From contig JANVAS020000231.1 of the NCBI GenBank assembly GCA_027563935.2, forward strand, positions 17,378,001 to 17,442,000: a stretch of DNA of 64,000 nt, given 5' to 3'. This document shows, piece by piece, positions 21,021-33,475 of the stretch (position 1 is the stretch's first letter; every line of letters starts with the position of its first letter). The DNA comes from Costus lasius. Taxonomy: Eukaryota > Streptophyta > Magnoliopsida > Zingiberales > Costaceae. Both the position numbers and the translations under genes were made by a program. Below the pieces are notes generated by a model. That model worked only from the letters and a program-made list of their open reading frames with translations. It was not told the DNA's origin and did no database searches.

Positions 21021-22705
21021 TGAAGGAACCCCTAACATAAAGGGGGGGGGAAAAAACCCTAATCATGCGCATCTAGCATGCATGGCGGAAAATAGGGTTT
21101 CAAAATCGCATATGAAACTATATGATCAACTTAAGTTATGAGAAATCATACCAACGCCATAAGCTTGGAATTCGGCTTGGAAGAAGAGATCAAACTAGGT
21201 CTCCTCCACAAGTCCACACACAAGATGAAGATGCTCACTTCCTTGAGATCTCTTGTGCTAGCAAGACACCCAAGCCTTCTCTTGTCGAATGGAAAGGGTT
21301 TGATGAGATGAATCCGTTCGGCCGAGAGCTTCTCTTGGATGTCTACTCCACACCTTCGTCAACCACACCTCGAAAAGAATCAAGGCGTTGAAGTGAGGAG
21401 CTCAACGCATAAGCGTTTTGGCATTGAAGCAAAACCGGCCCTTGATGACTTTCCATAAATGGAAGTCAATCAAGCCATGCGTTCAAGCCAACCCAAAACG
21501 CATTTTGGCATTGAACCAAGCGTTCATATTTGTGAACCGGTTCAATCCAAAATGTCAAATCGGCTTTGGTTCATCAAACCAAACCGAAATAGCTCAAGCC
21601 ACTTGGTCTAGACCAAAACGAACCCCAAGGCTTATGATCAAACCGTTCATCTCCTGATGCCCCTGATCTCTCCGATCTAGCATCACCTCTCTCGATCGAA
21701 GCTTACCGATCTCAAGCCCTAATCAATCAAACATGATCAGACCAGATCTCACTTACAATCAGAGATTAAATCCCTTTAATCTGAACTCAAAGAATCCAGT
21801 CCATACGATCTGACTTAAGTAAGCCATATCACCAAATTGTGCGACCCTGAGGGTTTCCTCTAAATGTCGGTAACGATAACTTACGTTATCACGATCAGTG
21901 AGGGGTATCTAGCAACACATCACTGTCTCCCGATATAAAGGAAAGAGTCTTCCAAGACTACTCCCAAACCATAGCACAAGTGTGACTCAATTCACAAGGC
22001 ATACATATGTCCTTTACCACTGGATGTTCTTATTGGACAAGCATGTCAAGCCTGTAACTCCAATACGATGAGCATGATTAGATCAGATGCACATAGTCAT
22101 CTGGGTATGGCCATACACTATCTCAATCATCTCATAAGGGGGCCCTTTAGAACATCACACTCCTTAAACAAGGAGACGGCAATCCTACGTCTATCACTAG
22201 TGTCCTAACCTGATTCAAGCTCACCATCCAAGATAGTCTATAATCATTATGTTTCAAATGATATTGAACTACCTCAAAACAATGACAATCATCATTTAGA
22301 AACACAAGTGATCTCAAGTCAAAGGACATGTGCCACTTGCTGCTTACAAGGATTATTCACATTGTGACAAGCAATGGAATATCCCAGTAGGGTCTGTCCA
22401 GTACATCCAATGTACCCATGAGTCTACATCTTATTCCATGCTCGAAGCATCCTATAAGATTAGCACTCATATTAGTCTCAATCATATCAAGGCTGTCTCA
22501 TGTTCACCAAGATATCTCGACTAAGGACATATAGCCTGTCAGCCTAGCTGAACAGCTTTGAGACATTATTCAGAAGTACACTTATTACAGCAGACAAGGT
22601 AACAACCTGAATAATAACCATGCCTTTATAAACTTAAGAGTTTATTACATGATACTAATACAATCCCAAGGCCTCAAACATTAGCCTTAAGGGCATACCC
22701 CAACA
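21021..22705 (-). repeat. A3 5' LTR
   Basis: Length 1685, from TGTTGGGG (22705) to CCTTCA (21021) on the minus strand. It is nearly identical to the 3' LTR at 13539-15221 and is followed outward by the second CTACT target copy. Confidence 0.95.
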
Positions 22706-22710
22706 CTACT

Positions 22711-23277
22711 ACCTTACAACGGTCCATTATTAGGGATCCACTCATTAGACTAGTCAGATCCATTGCCCTTGCATGCACCAAGTCCTAACTGACTTGAGTT
22801 GACCTAACGGTCAACCATGCATGCGCCAAGGGCTGAACGGCCACAATGAGGTCTGGCAAGCGGGTGTAACCCCGGGCCTAACTCATGTGCGTTCAAAGGT
22901 TGTCTCAACCAGATATCGCTACACACCTGTCCGCAGTCGACCTATAGCCACCTCATGCTTGCGCACAGGTGCCATTTGGTCGACCCATCTAGGCTGTCAG
23001 ATAGTCTGATCAGACTGGTTGGATCTTGACTAGACTATGACTTCAACCCTAACAACCCATCTAAGGGTTTAAAGTAGGCACCACTTAGATCTAATGGTAA
23101 GCGCGCAAGTCATTTTAGTTTTAAGAAAAACATCAACAACATATAGAAGCGCTACCTTCATACATGCGCCAACAATAATATACAACAAGTAAAGTTTCGC
23201 ATGTAGCCTAGATCTAGCAATATGGCGCAAACAAGGATCACAAAGCATAGCAATCATATTAGCATGCATTAGAACCG
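22711..23277 (-). other. A2 leader, PBS-proximal part
   Basis: This is the continuation of the A2 leader on the other side of A3, collinear with the A4 leader at about 32890-33460. It contains no recognisable gene. Confidence 0.85.
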
Positions 23278-23289
23278 GCTCTGATACCA
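23278..23289 (-). other. Primer-binding site of A2 (initiator tRNA-Met)
   Basis: The minus strand reads TGGTATCAGAGC, two bases from the A2 LTR end at 23292. Confidence 0.9.
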
Positions 23290-23291
23290 GT

Positions 23292-24973
23292 TGAAGGGTC
23301 CCCTTCAAGGGGGGGGAGCGAAACCCTAAAGGGCGCATGTATAATTTTGCAGCGAAAAAAGGGTTTCTAGGGATCACTAGCATGATATATGATCAACTAT
23401 AGAAAAGACCGATTGCAAACATCAAGAAGGTTCATACCATCGCCATTCTTTGGATGGTGTCTTGGAAGCAAAGATCGAAAGGGATCTTCTCCCTAGTTGA
23501 TGCACACAAGATGAGGAATGGCTTCTCCTTGTCGTCTTTGTGCTAGCAAAGCTTCAAGGGTCCTTTGCGTGGAGGAGATGAGATCCTTTGGTGCTTGCCA
23601 AAAAAGCCTTCCTCTACACTCGTCGAGAGCGTTGTCACACGAGAGGGAAGAACCCGTCAAGAGGTGATCAGAGGCGATAAGAGAGAACGTTCTTTTCAAC
23701 GTGGAGGCGTTGCAATCCAAAAATAGCAACCCATTAGTCTTAACCGTTATGCGTTCACATGAAGTGAACCGCAACTCCTCTACACCATTCGAACCTTTGA
23801 ACCAAGCGCTCACATGATGAGCCGGTTCAATTGAATTTGGTTCAAGACCAAATCAGCCCAAGCAATGGTCGATCTCGTTGAACCTAAAGGTTCAAGATCT
23901 AACCGTTGATCTCTCGATGCTCTTGATCTCACCGATCTAGCATCAAATCTCTCGATCGAAGCTTACCGATCTCAAGCCCTAATCAATCAAACATGATCAG
24001 ACCAGATCTCACTTACAATCAGAGTTTAAACTCCTTTAAACTGAACCTAAACAATTCAGTCCACACGATCTGACTTAAGTAAGCCATATCATTAAATTAT
24101 GCGACCCTAAGGGTTTCCTTTAAATGTCGGTAACGATAACTTACGTTATCACGATCAGTGAGGGGTATCTAGCAACACATCACTGTGTCCCGATATAAAG
24201 GAAAGAGTCTTCCAAGACTACACCCAAACCACAGCACAAGTGTGAATCAACTCACTAGGCATACATGATTCCTTTGCCACTGGATGTTCATTATTGGACA
24301 AGCGTGTCAAGCCTGTAGCTCCAATATGATGAGCATGATTAGATCAGATGAGCATAGTCACCTGGGTATGGCCATACACTATTCTCAATCATCTCATTCA
24401 GGGGGGCCCCTTTAGAACATCTCACTCCTTAAACAAGGAGACGGCAATCCTATATCTATCACTAGTGCCATAACATGACTCATGATCATTATCCAAGATA
24501 GTCTATAACCATTATGTTTCAAATGATATTGAACCACCTCAAAACAATTACAATCATCATTTAGAAACACAAGTGATCTCAAGTCAGAGGACATGTGCCA
24601 CTTGTTGCAAACAAGGATTATTCACATTGTGACAAGCAATTGAATATCCTAGTAGGGTCTGTCCAGTACATCCAATGTACCCATGAGTCTACATCTTATT
24701 CCATGCTCGAAGCATCCTATAAGATTAGAACACATATTAGTCTCAATCATATCAAGGCTGTCTCATGTTCACCAAGATATCTCGACTAAGGACATTACAG
24801 CATGTCAGCCTAGCTGAACAGCATTGAGACATTATTCAGAAGCACACTTATTGCAGCAGACAATGTAACATACTGAATAACAACCATTGCCTTTATAAAC
24901 ATAAGAGTTTATATACATGATACTCATAGAATCCCAAGGCCTCAAACATTAGCCTTAAGGGCATACCCCAACA
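23292..24973 (-). repeat. A2 5' LTR
   Basis: Length 1682; on the minus strand it starts TGTTGGGGTATGCCC at 24973 and ends GGGACCCTTCA at 23292. Its partner 3' LTR is missing. Confidence 0.92.
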
Positions 24974-25329
24974 CATATGTCACTGACATGATGAATCACT
25001 AGAGGCAGCTGTTGAGAGGATAGGGTTCTGTGTTGTATCCAGCCCTCGCTGCACACAGGGCGCCTAGTCTGTCTTAACTAAGAGGAATTGTGCGCGGCAC
25101 AATTGGCTGGCATGCCTACCTAAGGAAGCATGGGACTCTCTGTGCATCTCAACTCACCCTCGTGAGTCGCGGAGACCTCGCGTGAAATTAGGATCCTACT
25201 CATGTATTTCCAAGTTGAGTTTTGAGAGTTATCAACTTGTTAAGGAAATAGTGGGAGTATAGCATTTAATTTAAAGTCCTTGTTAAATGCTTTATCATAG
25301 TACTTATTTTGCTTGTTTGCTTATTGTAG
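24974..25329 (+). other. B1 leader remnant
   Basis: This non-coding stretch precedes the B1 gag start. A part near 25097-25200 (CTGTGCATCTCA, GCGGAGACC) lines up with the end of family A leaders just before gag, which supports its identity. The PBS and start of the leader are missing. Confidence 0.7.
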
Positions 25330-26062
25330 ATGATTCCATCTCCTGAACCTAGTTTGAAACTTCTTAAAAATAAACTGGATGGAACAAATTGGACAAGATG
25401 GTTCAGACTTTTTTCTAGAACATGAGAATATGGTATATCTTCTTGAAAGACCTCCAACCCAACCCTGTATATATTTTTGTACAGAGTGGGAGTGGAATGT
25501 CTATCTTGAACATTGTGTGGATAATGAACATTACACTGCTCTTGTTTTGAGGTGCTTGACCCTGAGGTCCAGGTTGAGTGTGATGAGATGGGGATCTATG
25601 ATATGATCATACATCTTCGACGTCTCTTCACACCAGGCACTTCAAATAGTGATCTAGAGAGTGTTGTTGGATCTTCTGGGTGTTTGCCTGAATCTAGGAA
25701 TGACTATGGTTCCGTATCTTCGAAGCTAAAACTTCGGAAGACTGGGAATGCATGGAAATTTCAGGATGGATTAAGGCCTAGGAAGAGCATGGCACAAAAG
25801 AAGGGATGTTATCCATCTGCTTCAGGTATTGTGTTACTGAGGTCTTTATGTCTACTTCTTATTCATGGGTACTGGGTACTGCATGAGGAGCTTACATATG
25901 TTTTTCATATGCAGGGGCTCAAAAGAAGTAGGACAATAAGGCTTAGTGGATCGACATTCGAGTCAGGGACGGAGCATTGGATGCTACTGTTGATGTCATC
26001 TCACTACCTTCAAAGACTTCAACTAGAACTTTGCTATTATGTACTAGATTTTGTATTAGAAC
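25330..26062 (+). pseudogene. B1 gag and protease remnant
   Basis: The ATG at 25330 opens MIPSPEPSLKLLKNKLDGTN, a copia gag start, followed within 40 codons by a stop and frame changes. Pieces recognisable in different frames include LERPPTQP, PEVQVECDEMGIYDMIIHLR (capsid) and a protease region reading YSWVLGTA, then stop, GAYICF. The protease aspartate (D in WVLD) is replaced by glycine. The zinc knuckle is not recognisable. The homology runs into A4 at 26062, where AGAAC (26058-26062) is the target site. No functional product is possible. Confidence 0.8.
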
Positions 26063-27751
26063 TGTTGGGTCCCCTTCAAGGGGGAGCGAAACCCTAAGGT
26101 GGCGCAAGCAACCTTATTCTTATATTTTAGCAGCGGAAGTAGGGTTTCATGAGGATCGGATGCTATACATTCATATGATCAACTTTTAAGAAGCATGAAG
26201 ATCGAAAGAAGATCATACCGAAGCCATGTGTTGGATGGCGTCAAGGAAGAAGAGATTCGAATGAAACTCCTCCAAAAGGTGCGCACACAAGGTGATGCCG
26301 CCTACTCCTTGAGATCCTTGTGCTAGCAAGGTGCTTCAAGGGTCTTTGATCGAATCAAAGGGATGAGATGTCTTCTCCCACTTGGCCGAGACCTCTCCAA
26401 GACGTGAAGGAAGTTTTTCACCAAGAGAGAGCGTCGAGAGTAAGCGTCAAAAACGTATTGGCGTTCTCAAGAGGTGGCGCATGAAGACTTACCAAAAATA
26501 GCAAGCCATGAAGAGCATGCGCCCACATCTTCATAACCGACAATAACGCTTCAAGATTGAACCATGCGTTCATTGTCTTGAACCGGTTCAATCTAATTGA
26601 CCCAACTCAATTTGGTTCAAAGACTAAATCAAAACAGCCCAAGCCATGGTCTAGATTTCTCTGAACCAAATGGTTCAAAACCTAACCGTTCATCTCTGGA
26701 TGCTCCCGATCTCACCGATCTAGCATCAATACTCTCGATCGAAGCTTACCGATCTCAAGCCCTAATCAATCAAACATGATCAGACCAGATCTCACTTACA
26801 ATCAGAGTTTAAATCCCTTTAAACTGAACTCAAACAATTCAGTCCACACGATCTGACTTAAGTAAGCCATATCATCAAATTGTGCGACCCTAAGGGTTTC
26901 CTTTAAATGTCGGTAACGATAACTCACGTTATCACGATCAGTGAGGGGTATCTAGCAACACATCACTGTCTCCCGATATAAAGGAAAGAGTCTTCCAAGA
27001 CTACACCCAAACCACAGCACAAGTGTGAATCCACTTCACAAGGCATACATGTTTCCTTTGCCACTGGATGTTCTTATTGGATAAGCATGTCAAGCCTGTG
27101 ACTCCAATACTATGAGCATGATTAGATCAGATGAACACAGTCATCTGGGTATGGCCATACACTTTCTCAATCATCTCATCAAGGGGGGCCCTTTAGAACA
27201 TCACACTCCTTAAACAAGGAGACGGCAATCCTTTATCTATCACTAGTGCCCTAACCTGACTCAAGCTCACCATCCAAGATAGTCTATAATCATTATATTT
27301 CAAATGATATTGAACTACCTCAAAACAATGACAATCATCATTTAGAAACACAAGTGATCTCAAGTCAGAGGAAATGTGCCACTTGATACAATCAAGGAAT
27401 ATTCACATTGTGACAAGCAATTGAATATCCTAGTAGGGTCTGTCCAGTACATCCAATGTACCCATGAGTCTACATCTTATTCCATGCTCGAAGCATCCTA
27501 TAAGATTAGAACACATACTAGTCTTAACCATATCAAGGCTGTCTCATGTTCACCAAGATACATCGACTAAGGACATATAGCATGTCAGCCTAGCTGAACA
27601 GCATTGAGACATTATTTAGAAGTATATCTATTGCAGCAGATAATATAACAAACTGAATAATAACCATGCCTTTATAAACATAAGAGTTTATTACATGATA
27701 CTGATACAATCCTTAGGCCTCAAACATTAGCCTTAAGGGCATACCCCAACA
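26063..27751 (-). repeat. A4 3' LTR
   Basis: Length 1689; on the minus strand it runs from TGTTGGGG (27751) to CCCAACA (26063). It retains both GCGTC repeats (26431-26435 and 26444-26448) between which the 5' LTR lost 13 bases. Confidence 0.94.
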
Positions 27752-27767
27752 ATCTCCCACTTGCACT
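27752..27767 (-). other. Polypurine tract of A4
   Basis: The minus strand reads AGTGCAAGTGGGAGAT, abutting the 3' LTR. Confidence 0.93.
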
Positions 27768-27771
27768 TAAT

Positions 27772-30700
27772 CTAATGGTTGAGAAATCTCAAACCCATAT
27801 TATTACAGTGCTTCTCATGCTTCTGCTGCGCCAGAGGCTTGGTAAGCGGGTCTGCCAGATTGTCATCTGTATGAACCTTGCAGATTTTGATCTCGCCACG
27901 ATCTATGATCTCCCTGATCAAGTGAAACCGTCTCTGTATGTGCTTGGACTTCTGGTGCGACCGTGGTTCCTTTGCCTGTGCGATTGCTCCAGTGTTATCA
28001 CAGAAGATAACCAAAGGATCAGCACTCGAAGGAACAACACCAAGTTCTCTCACGAACTTACGAATCCACACTGCCTCCTTGGATGCTTCCGAGGCTGCAA
28101 CATACTCGGCTTCTGTTGTGGAATCAGCAACAGTTGACTGTTTGAAACTCTTCCACACCACTGCTCCTCCATTCAAGCTAAAAACATAGCCTGATTGCGA
28201 TCGGAAATCATCCTGGTCAGACTGGAACGAAGCGTCAGTATATCCTTCAATATTGAGTTCTTCCTGACCACCATACACCAAGAACATATCTTTGGTTCTC
28301 CGCAGATATTTTAAGATGTTCTTGACCGCAATCCAGTGTGCCTGACCTAGATTACTTTGGAACTGACTGGTCACGCTTAACCCGTAAGCGACGTCTGGGC
28401 GAGTACACAACATCGCATACATTATGGACCCAATAGCCGAAGCATAAGGCGTATTGTCCATTTCATCTTTCTCAGTCTGTGTTTGTGGACACTGACTCTT
28501 CGAAAGATTCAGACCATGTCTGACTGGAAGATATCCTCTTTTAGAATTCTCTAAATGAAATCTCTCCAGGACTTTATCGATGTAAGTACTCTGGCACAAC
28601 CCGAGAAGCCTCTTAGATCTATCCCTGTAGATCTTCACACCTAACACATAGGCTGCTTCTCCTAGATCTTTCATCTGGAAACATTTCCTTAACCATGCCT
28701 TAACCGCATGCATTTCAGGAATGTCATTTCCAATGATCAAGATATCATCGACGTAGAGGACTAGGAAAGTAATTACGCTCCCACTAAACCTCTTATATAT
28801 ACACGGGTCATCCTCGTTCTTGATGAAACCAAACTCAGAGATTGATTCATCAAAACGAATATTCCAGCTTCTTGATGCTTGTTTAAGTCCATAAATAGAC
28901 TTCTTTAACTTGCATATTTTATGACGATCTGATGGATTAGTGAAACCTTCAGGTTGTGTCATATACACATCCTCATCCAGATTTCCATTAAGGAAAGCTG
29001 TCTTCACATCCATCTGCCAGATCTCATAATCGTAATATGCAGCTATCGCGAAAAGAATCCGAATAGACTTAAACATAGCTACTGGTGAGAAAGTTTCATC
29101 ATAATCTATCCCGTAGATTTGTTTGAAACCTTTCGCAACTAGCCTGCCTTTATAGGTAACCACGTTACCATCCATGTCAATCTTCTTCTTGAAGATCCAT
29201 TTACAGCCTATAGGGATAACTCCCGGAGGCGGATCAACCAAATCCCAGACTTGGTTATCTGACATGGAGTCCATCTCGGCTCGCATAGCTTCAAGCCATC
29301 TCGCTGATTCCGGTCCACTGACCGCATCCGCATAAGTGAGGGGTTCATCATGATCAATGATGTAGACTCCGTCATAGCGCTCAGGCTGTCGACGGATCCT
29401 TCCCGATCTTCGCGGTTCCCGTGATATCTGAGCCTCAGGTTGTTCAATAACCTGTTCTACCGGCTCAGGCTCATCCAACTGTGCTTGAGCACTTTGTCCT
29501 TCTTCTGGATTCTCATCCAACTTTATTTCTCTCCCACTGGCCTCTTGTAGAAGAAACTCCTTCTCAAGAAATATGGCCGTCCGAGCAACAAACACCTTGT
29601 TCTCTTTGGGATCGAAGAAATAATAACCCTTAGTTTCCTTAGGGTAACCGACAAAGATACATTTGTCAGATCTGCTCTCTAGTTTCCCAGAGGCGAGCTT
29701 TTTGACATAAGCCTCGCAGCCCCAGATCCTGATAAATGTCAAGCTTGGCTGTTTCCCATACCATAACTCATATGGCGTCTTTGAAACGGCCTTGGATGGC
29801 ACTCGGTTTAGTACCTTTGCAGCTGTTTCCAGTGCAAAACCCCAAAAGGAGTATGGAAGCGTAGCCTGACTCATCATAGAACGAACCATATCAAGTAACG
29901 TTCTATTTCTCCTCTCGGACACACCATTCCATTGGGGTGTTCCTGGCGGAGTGAGCTGTGAGATACTCCCACACTCCTTGAGATAGTCAGTAAACGCATG
30001 ACTTAGGTATTCTCCACCTCGATCAGAACGAAGTGCCTTGATATTTCGGCCTAGCTGATTCTGTACTTCATTCTTGAACTCTTTGAACTTGTCAAAAGAT
30101 TCACTCTTATGTCTCATAAGATAGACATACCCGTATCTACTGAAATCATCAGTAAAGGTAATGAAGTACGAATAGCCACCTCTGGCATGTTTACTAAATG
30201 GCCCACACACATCACTGTGTATAAGGTCAAGTAAACCTGAAGCCCTTTGACCTTTGTGAGGAAAAGGTGACTTCGTCATTTTACCCATTAAACAAGCCTT
30301 GCATGTATCAATCTCCTCATAGGAGAATGATCCCAGCAGTCCATGATCATGCAACCGCTTAATGCGTTTCTTGTTAATATGGCCTAAACGACTATGCCAT
30401 AGCAAGGTGCCGTCATCAGCATACTTGGCTTTCTTAATATCAATATTTTGTATAGAACATTCCATGTCCAACATGAATAACCCATTGTTAATTGAACCAG
30501 TTGCATAAACAATATTATCTAAAGATAAAACACACTTTGAAATATTGCATTCAAAGGAAAATCCCTTCCTGACAAGAGCAGGAATAGAGATAATATTTTT
30601 AGTAATACTGGGAACAAAGTAACAATTGTCTAGTTCCAATACAAGTCCAGATGGTAAAGAAATGAAATAGTCTCCTACAGCAACAGCAGCAACCCGTGCC

Positions 30701-31656
30701 CCGTTTCCAACGCGTAGGTCCACCTCATGCTGTCCCACCTACCTTCTTCTCTTGAGTTCCTGTACATTTGAACAAATGTGAACTCCACATGCAGTGTCCA
30801 ACACCCATGAAATAGAAGAAGATGAAACCATGACTTCCGTCACGTAAATACCTGAGCCAGAAGCGAAGCTTCCCCTCTTATCTCCTTGGAGAGCTTTACA
30901 GTCCTTTTTCCAGTGACCCAGCTGGCCACAGTGGAAACATCTGTATTCCTTGGACCGCTTCACCTTTTGCTTCAGAGCCTTGCTGTAATTCTTGACAGGG
31001 GTCTTGCCCTTCTTCCCCTTCTTCTTGTTCCTAGAAGGAACCATTAAGACAGAGGTCGAAGGCTTTCCCTTCAGAGTTTCCTCAGTAGTCAAGAGCATAT
31101 TCAGCAGCTCTGCCGGAGTACAATCGATTTTGTTCATATTAAAGTTAATGATGAACGCGTCGAATGAAGGCGGGAGAGACTGCAGAATAATGTCTACAGC
31201 AAGCTCCTGATTGATGGTATGCCCCAGTTTCTCTAGAGCTTCCTTGTGCCCAATCATCTTGAGCACATGAGCTCCCACTGGGCTCTCTTCAGCCAGTTTG
31301 CTCTGAAAGAACAGCTTTGTCAGATTATAGCGTTCTGTCCTCGCCTGTGCAGCATACAGCATCTTGAGGTTCGCTATCATGTCTATAGCAGACATATCCT
31401 CATGCTGACGCTGCAGCGGTGGCGTCATAGACGCTAGCATCAGGCAAGCGACATCAATGCTATCATTGACGTGCTTTTCATAGGCTTCCCGAACCGCCCT
31501 TGCGGCGTTCTGGGCGGGCTGAGGCGGTATCGCCGTCTCGAGGACATACAGTTTCCTCTCTGCCTTAAGAACGATCTTAAGGTGTCCGTACCAGTCTGAG
31601 AAGTTCGGCCCAGTAAACTTCTCCCTTTCCAGTAGGGATCGCACATTGAAGCTCAT
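27772..31656 (-). pseudogene. gag-pol: A4 gag-pol with a single premature stop
   Basis: The frame is the same as A3 from ATG at 31656 to the stop at 27772, 1295 codons including the terminal stop. It is broken only by a TAG at 30739-30741, which replaces the CAG codon for Q306 of A3. That position is 19 residues after the protease aspartate (D287), inside the protease. Zinc knuckle, integrase D/D/E, YVDD and RNase H residues are all present. A change near integrase position 564 gives ECGSISQ instead of ECGIISQ. The copy is a near-intact pseudogene; it could be moved in trans. Confidence 0.93.
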
Positions 31657-33461
31657 GGTGTTCGTTGCTGCAGGTATCTACAACAATGCAAGAACAACAA
31701 GGTCAGTATCAATGTTAAGAATCAATCAGGACTTAAGAAAGATTCTTTTTCTCACTATTTTATCTGGCTGAAAAATCCAGCAAAACAGCCCGAAAGAGTA
31801 GAACTCTTTTAGTGAGATGGGATCCAGATTTCATACTTGGTCTCCGCGTCCCGCTCAGGCGAGATAAGATGCACAGAGAGTACAAGCACTAATCTCTGGT
31901 AGGCTGCCCTAGCCAATCGCCAACCCGTGCGATTCCCCTTCATCTGGGCAATCCAGCAGACTGTGCCAACTGAGTTGGTACAACACAATCTCTGACCCCA
32001 CAGATGGCTGCCTCCATGTGCTACCATATGCGCCACATATGTAGGCTACATGGTCAAGCTGACCCGACCTACTCCCTGGACCACCACGTGCTATGCTGAG
32101 CAACGAGAAGCGATAAATCCCTTCTCTATAACACGCAGGTGTAATCCCGCACCGTCTGAAGATAGATGGACGTGCCCACTGAGTGGGTACATCACGGCTC
32201 CAACGATAATCAGAACAGTGAGGTTTCGCGTCAGAAGGCTAACGAGCTTGATATTTTAGCGTTGGATTTTAACGGTCTTTTATCTTCTTCACTATCATGC
32301 AATTCCTATGGTGATAGCAGAAGATAAATAAATCATGCTATTCTACTTATTTAAACAATAAAAGAAAGCATGGATCTTATGTGGTAAAAGCCCATAGCCT
32401 AAGTAAGACCTTAAGATACTTAAGTCTTCACTTGCTTTTATTCATGGGACTTTAGCTGCTCATCTGGCCCAAACCAGGGCCCAAGCGCCATTTGCAGCTG
32501 AGGTGCGCCCACCAGGGAAAATGCGCCTGGTCCCAGAGTCGAACCCTGGACCTCCCACCTGGTCAAGCCACTGCTGCATGCGCCTCTGCCAAGTGTGCTA
32601 TGTGCTCTTGTCTGATTAACTTACAAATTAATCTATCTAGACAAGTTTGACACGCAGGTCAATTACACTTTATAAATTAAATACAATGTGATACGCAGAT
32701 CACAATAATTAATTTACAACTTTAATACAGGCGCACAGGCCCCAGCACAGCACACATTTAACATGGGCAGCCCACATAAGAATAAATAAACAGGCATATG
32801 CAACAATCAAACATGTGATCCAACATAGGAAAATAAAATTTCGAAAACCCCATAGGCATCAATTTCAATTTTCCTTATGTGCCCTACTACCTTACAACGG
32901 TCCATTACTAGGGATCCACTCATCAGACCTAGTCAGATCCACTGCCCTTACATGCACCAAGTCCTAACTGACTTGAGTCGACCAAATGGTCAACCATGCA
33001 TGCGCCAGGGCTGAACAACCCTCATGAGTTCTGGCAAGCGGGTGTGACCCCGGGCCTAACTCATGTGTGTTCACTAGTCGTCTCAACCAGACATCGCTAC
33101 ACGCCTGTCTGCAGTCGACCTATAGCCACCAAGTGCTTGCGCACAGGTGCTATCTGGTCAACCCATCAAGGCTGTCAGATGGTCTGATCAGACTGTCTGG
33201 ATCTAACCTAGGGGATGACTTCAACCCTAATAACCCGTCTAAGGGTTTACAGCAGGCGCCTCTTAGATCTAGTGAGGTCGCGCAAGTGATATATTTTGAG
33301 CAAAACTACATCATGCGCCAACATACATGCGCAAAAAGAAAATATGCATTTTCACCAACTAACACATACTAGAGATTTCGCATGTAACCCTAGATCTAAA
33401 GATATGCGTAAGCAATGGATCACACAAGGCTAAAGCAATCATAATAACAATGCATAGAACC
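31657..33461 (-). other. A4 untranslated leader
   Basis: About 1.8 kb of non-coding leader between PBS and gag, collinear with the A2 leader. It holds the tRNA-like segment (32531-32580) and no recognisable gene. Confidence 0.88.
32531..32580 (-). repeat. tRNA-like (B-box) segment in A4 leader
   Basis: The minus strand carries GGTTCGACTCT at 32535-32545, followed at its 3' side by GGGACC, in the same leader position as in A1, A2, A5 and A6. Confidence 0.5.
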
Positions 33462-33473
33462 GCTCTGATACCA
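33462..33473 (-). other. Primer-binding site of A4 (initiator tRNA-Met)
   Basis: The minus strand reads TGGTATCAGAGC, separated from the LTR end by AT. Confidence 0.94.
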
Positions 33474-33475
33474 AT

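Larger units (their letters stand above)
13539..22705 (-). mobile_element. Family A copy A3, complete and apparently intact
   Basis: This minus-strand element of 9167 bases is flanked by a perfect 5-base duplication CTACT (13534-13538 and 22706-22710). It has LTRs of 1683 and 1685 bases, a PPT (15222-15237), a single 1294-codon polyprotein (15242-19126), a leader and a PBS (21007-21018). By eye its LTRs differ at about three bases plus two single-base homopolymer changes, so it is the youngest insertion here. It lies in the leader of A2. Every part required for autonomous transposition is visible; activity itself is not shown by sequence. Confidence 0.95.
10016..24973 (-). mobile_element. Family A copy A2, 3' half lost, host of A3
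   Basis: This minus-strand element has a 5' LTR at 23292-24973, a PBS (23278-23289), a leader in two pieces (22711-23277 and 12310-13538) and a gag-integrase coding region (10016-12309). The leader is split by A3, whose CTACT duplication restores a continuous leader matching A4. RT, RNase H, PPT and the 3' LTR are missing beyond 10016. The expected right-hand target duplication (CATAT, 24974-24978) has no partner at the left, as predicted if the left end was deleted together with part of A1. Confidence 0.85.

Noticed and set aside
25552..26097. 181-codon open frame as a distinct gene
   Set aside because: It crosses the A4 insertion boundary at 26063, and the recognisable protease homology is in another frame.
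30739..30741. TAG in A4 as a programmed gag/pol readthrough stop
   Set aside because: It lies inside the protease rather than at a domain boundary, and A3 has CAG there, so a nonsense mutation is the simpler reading.
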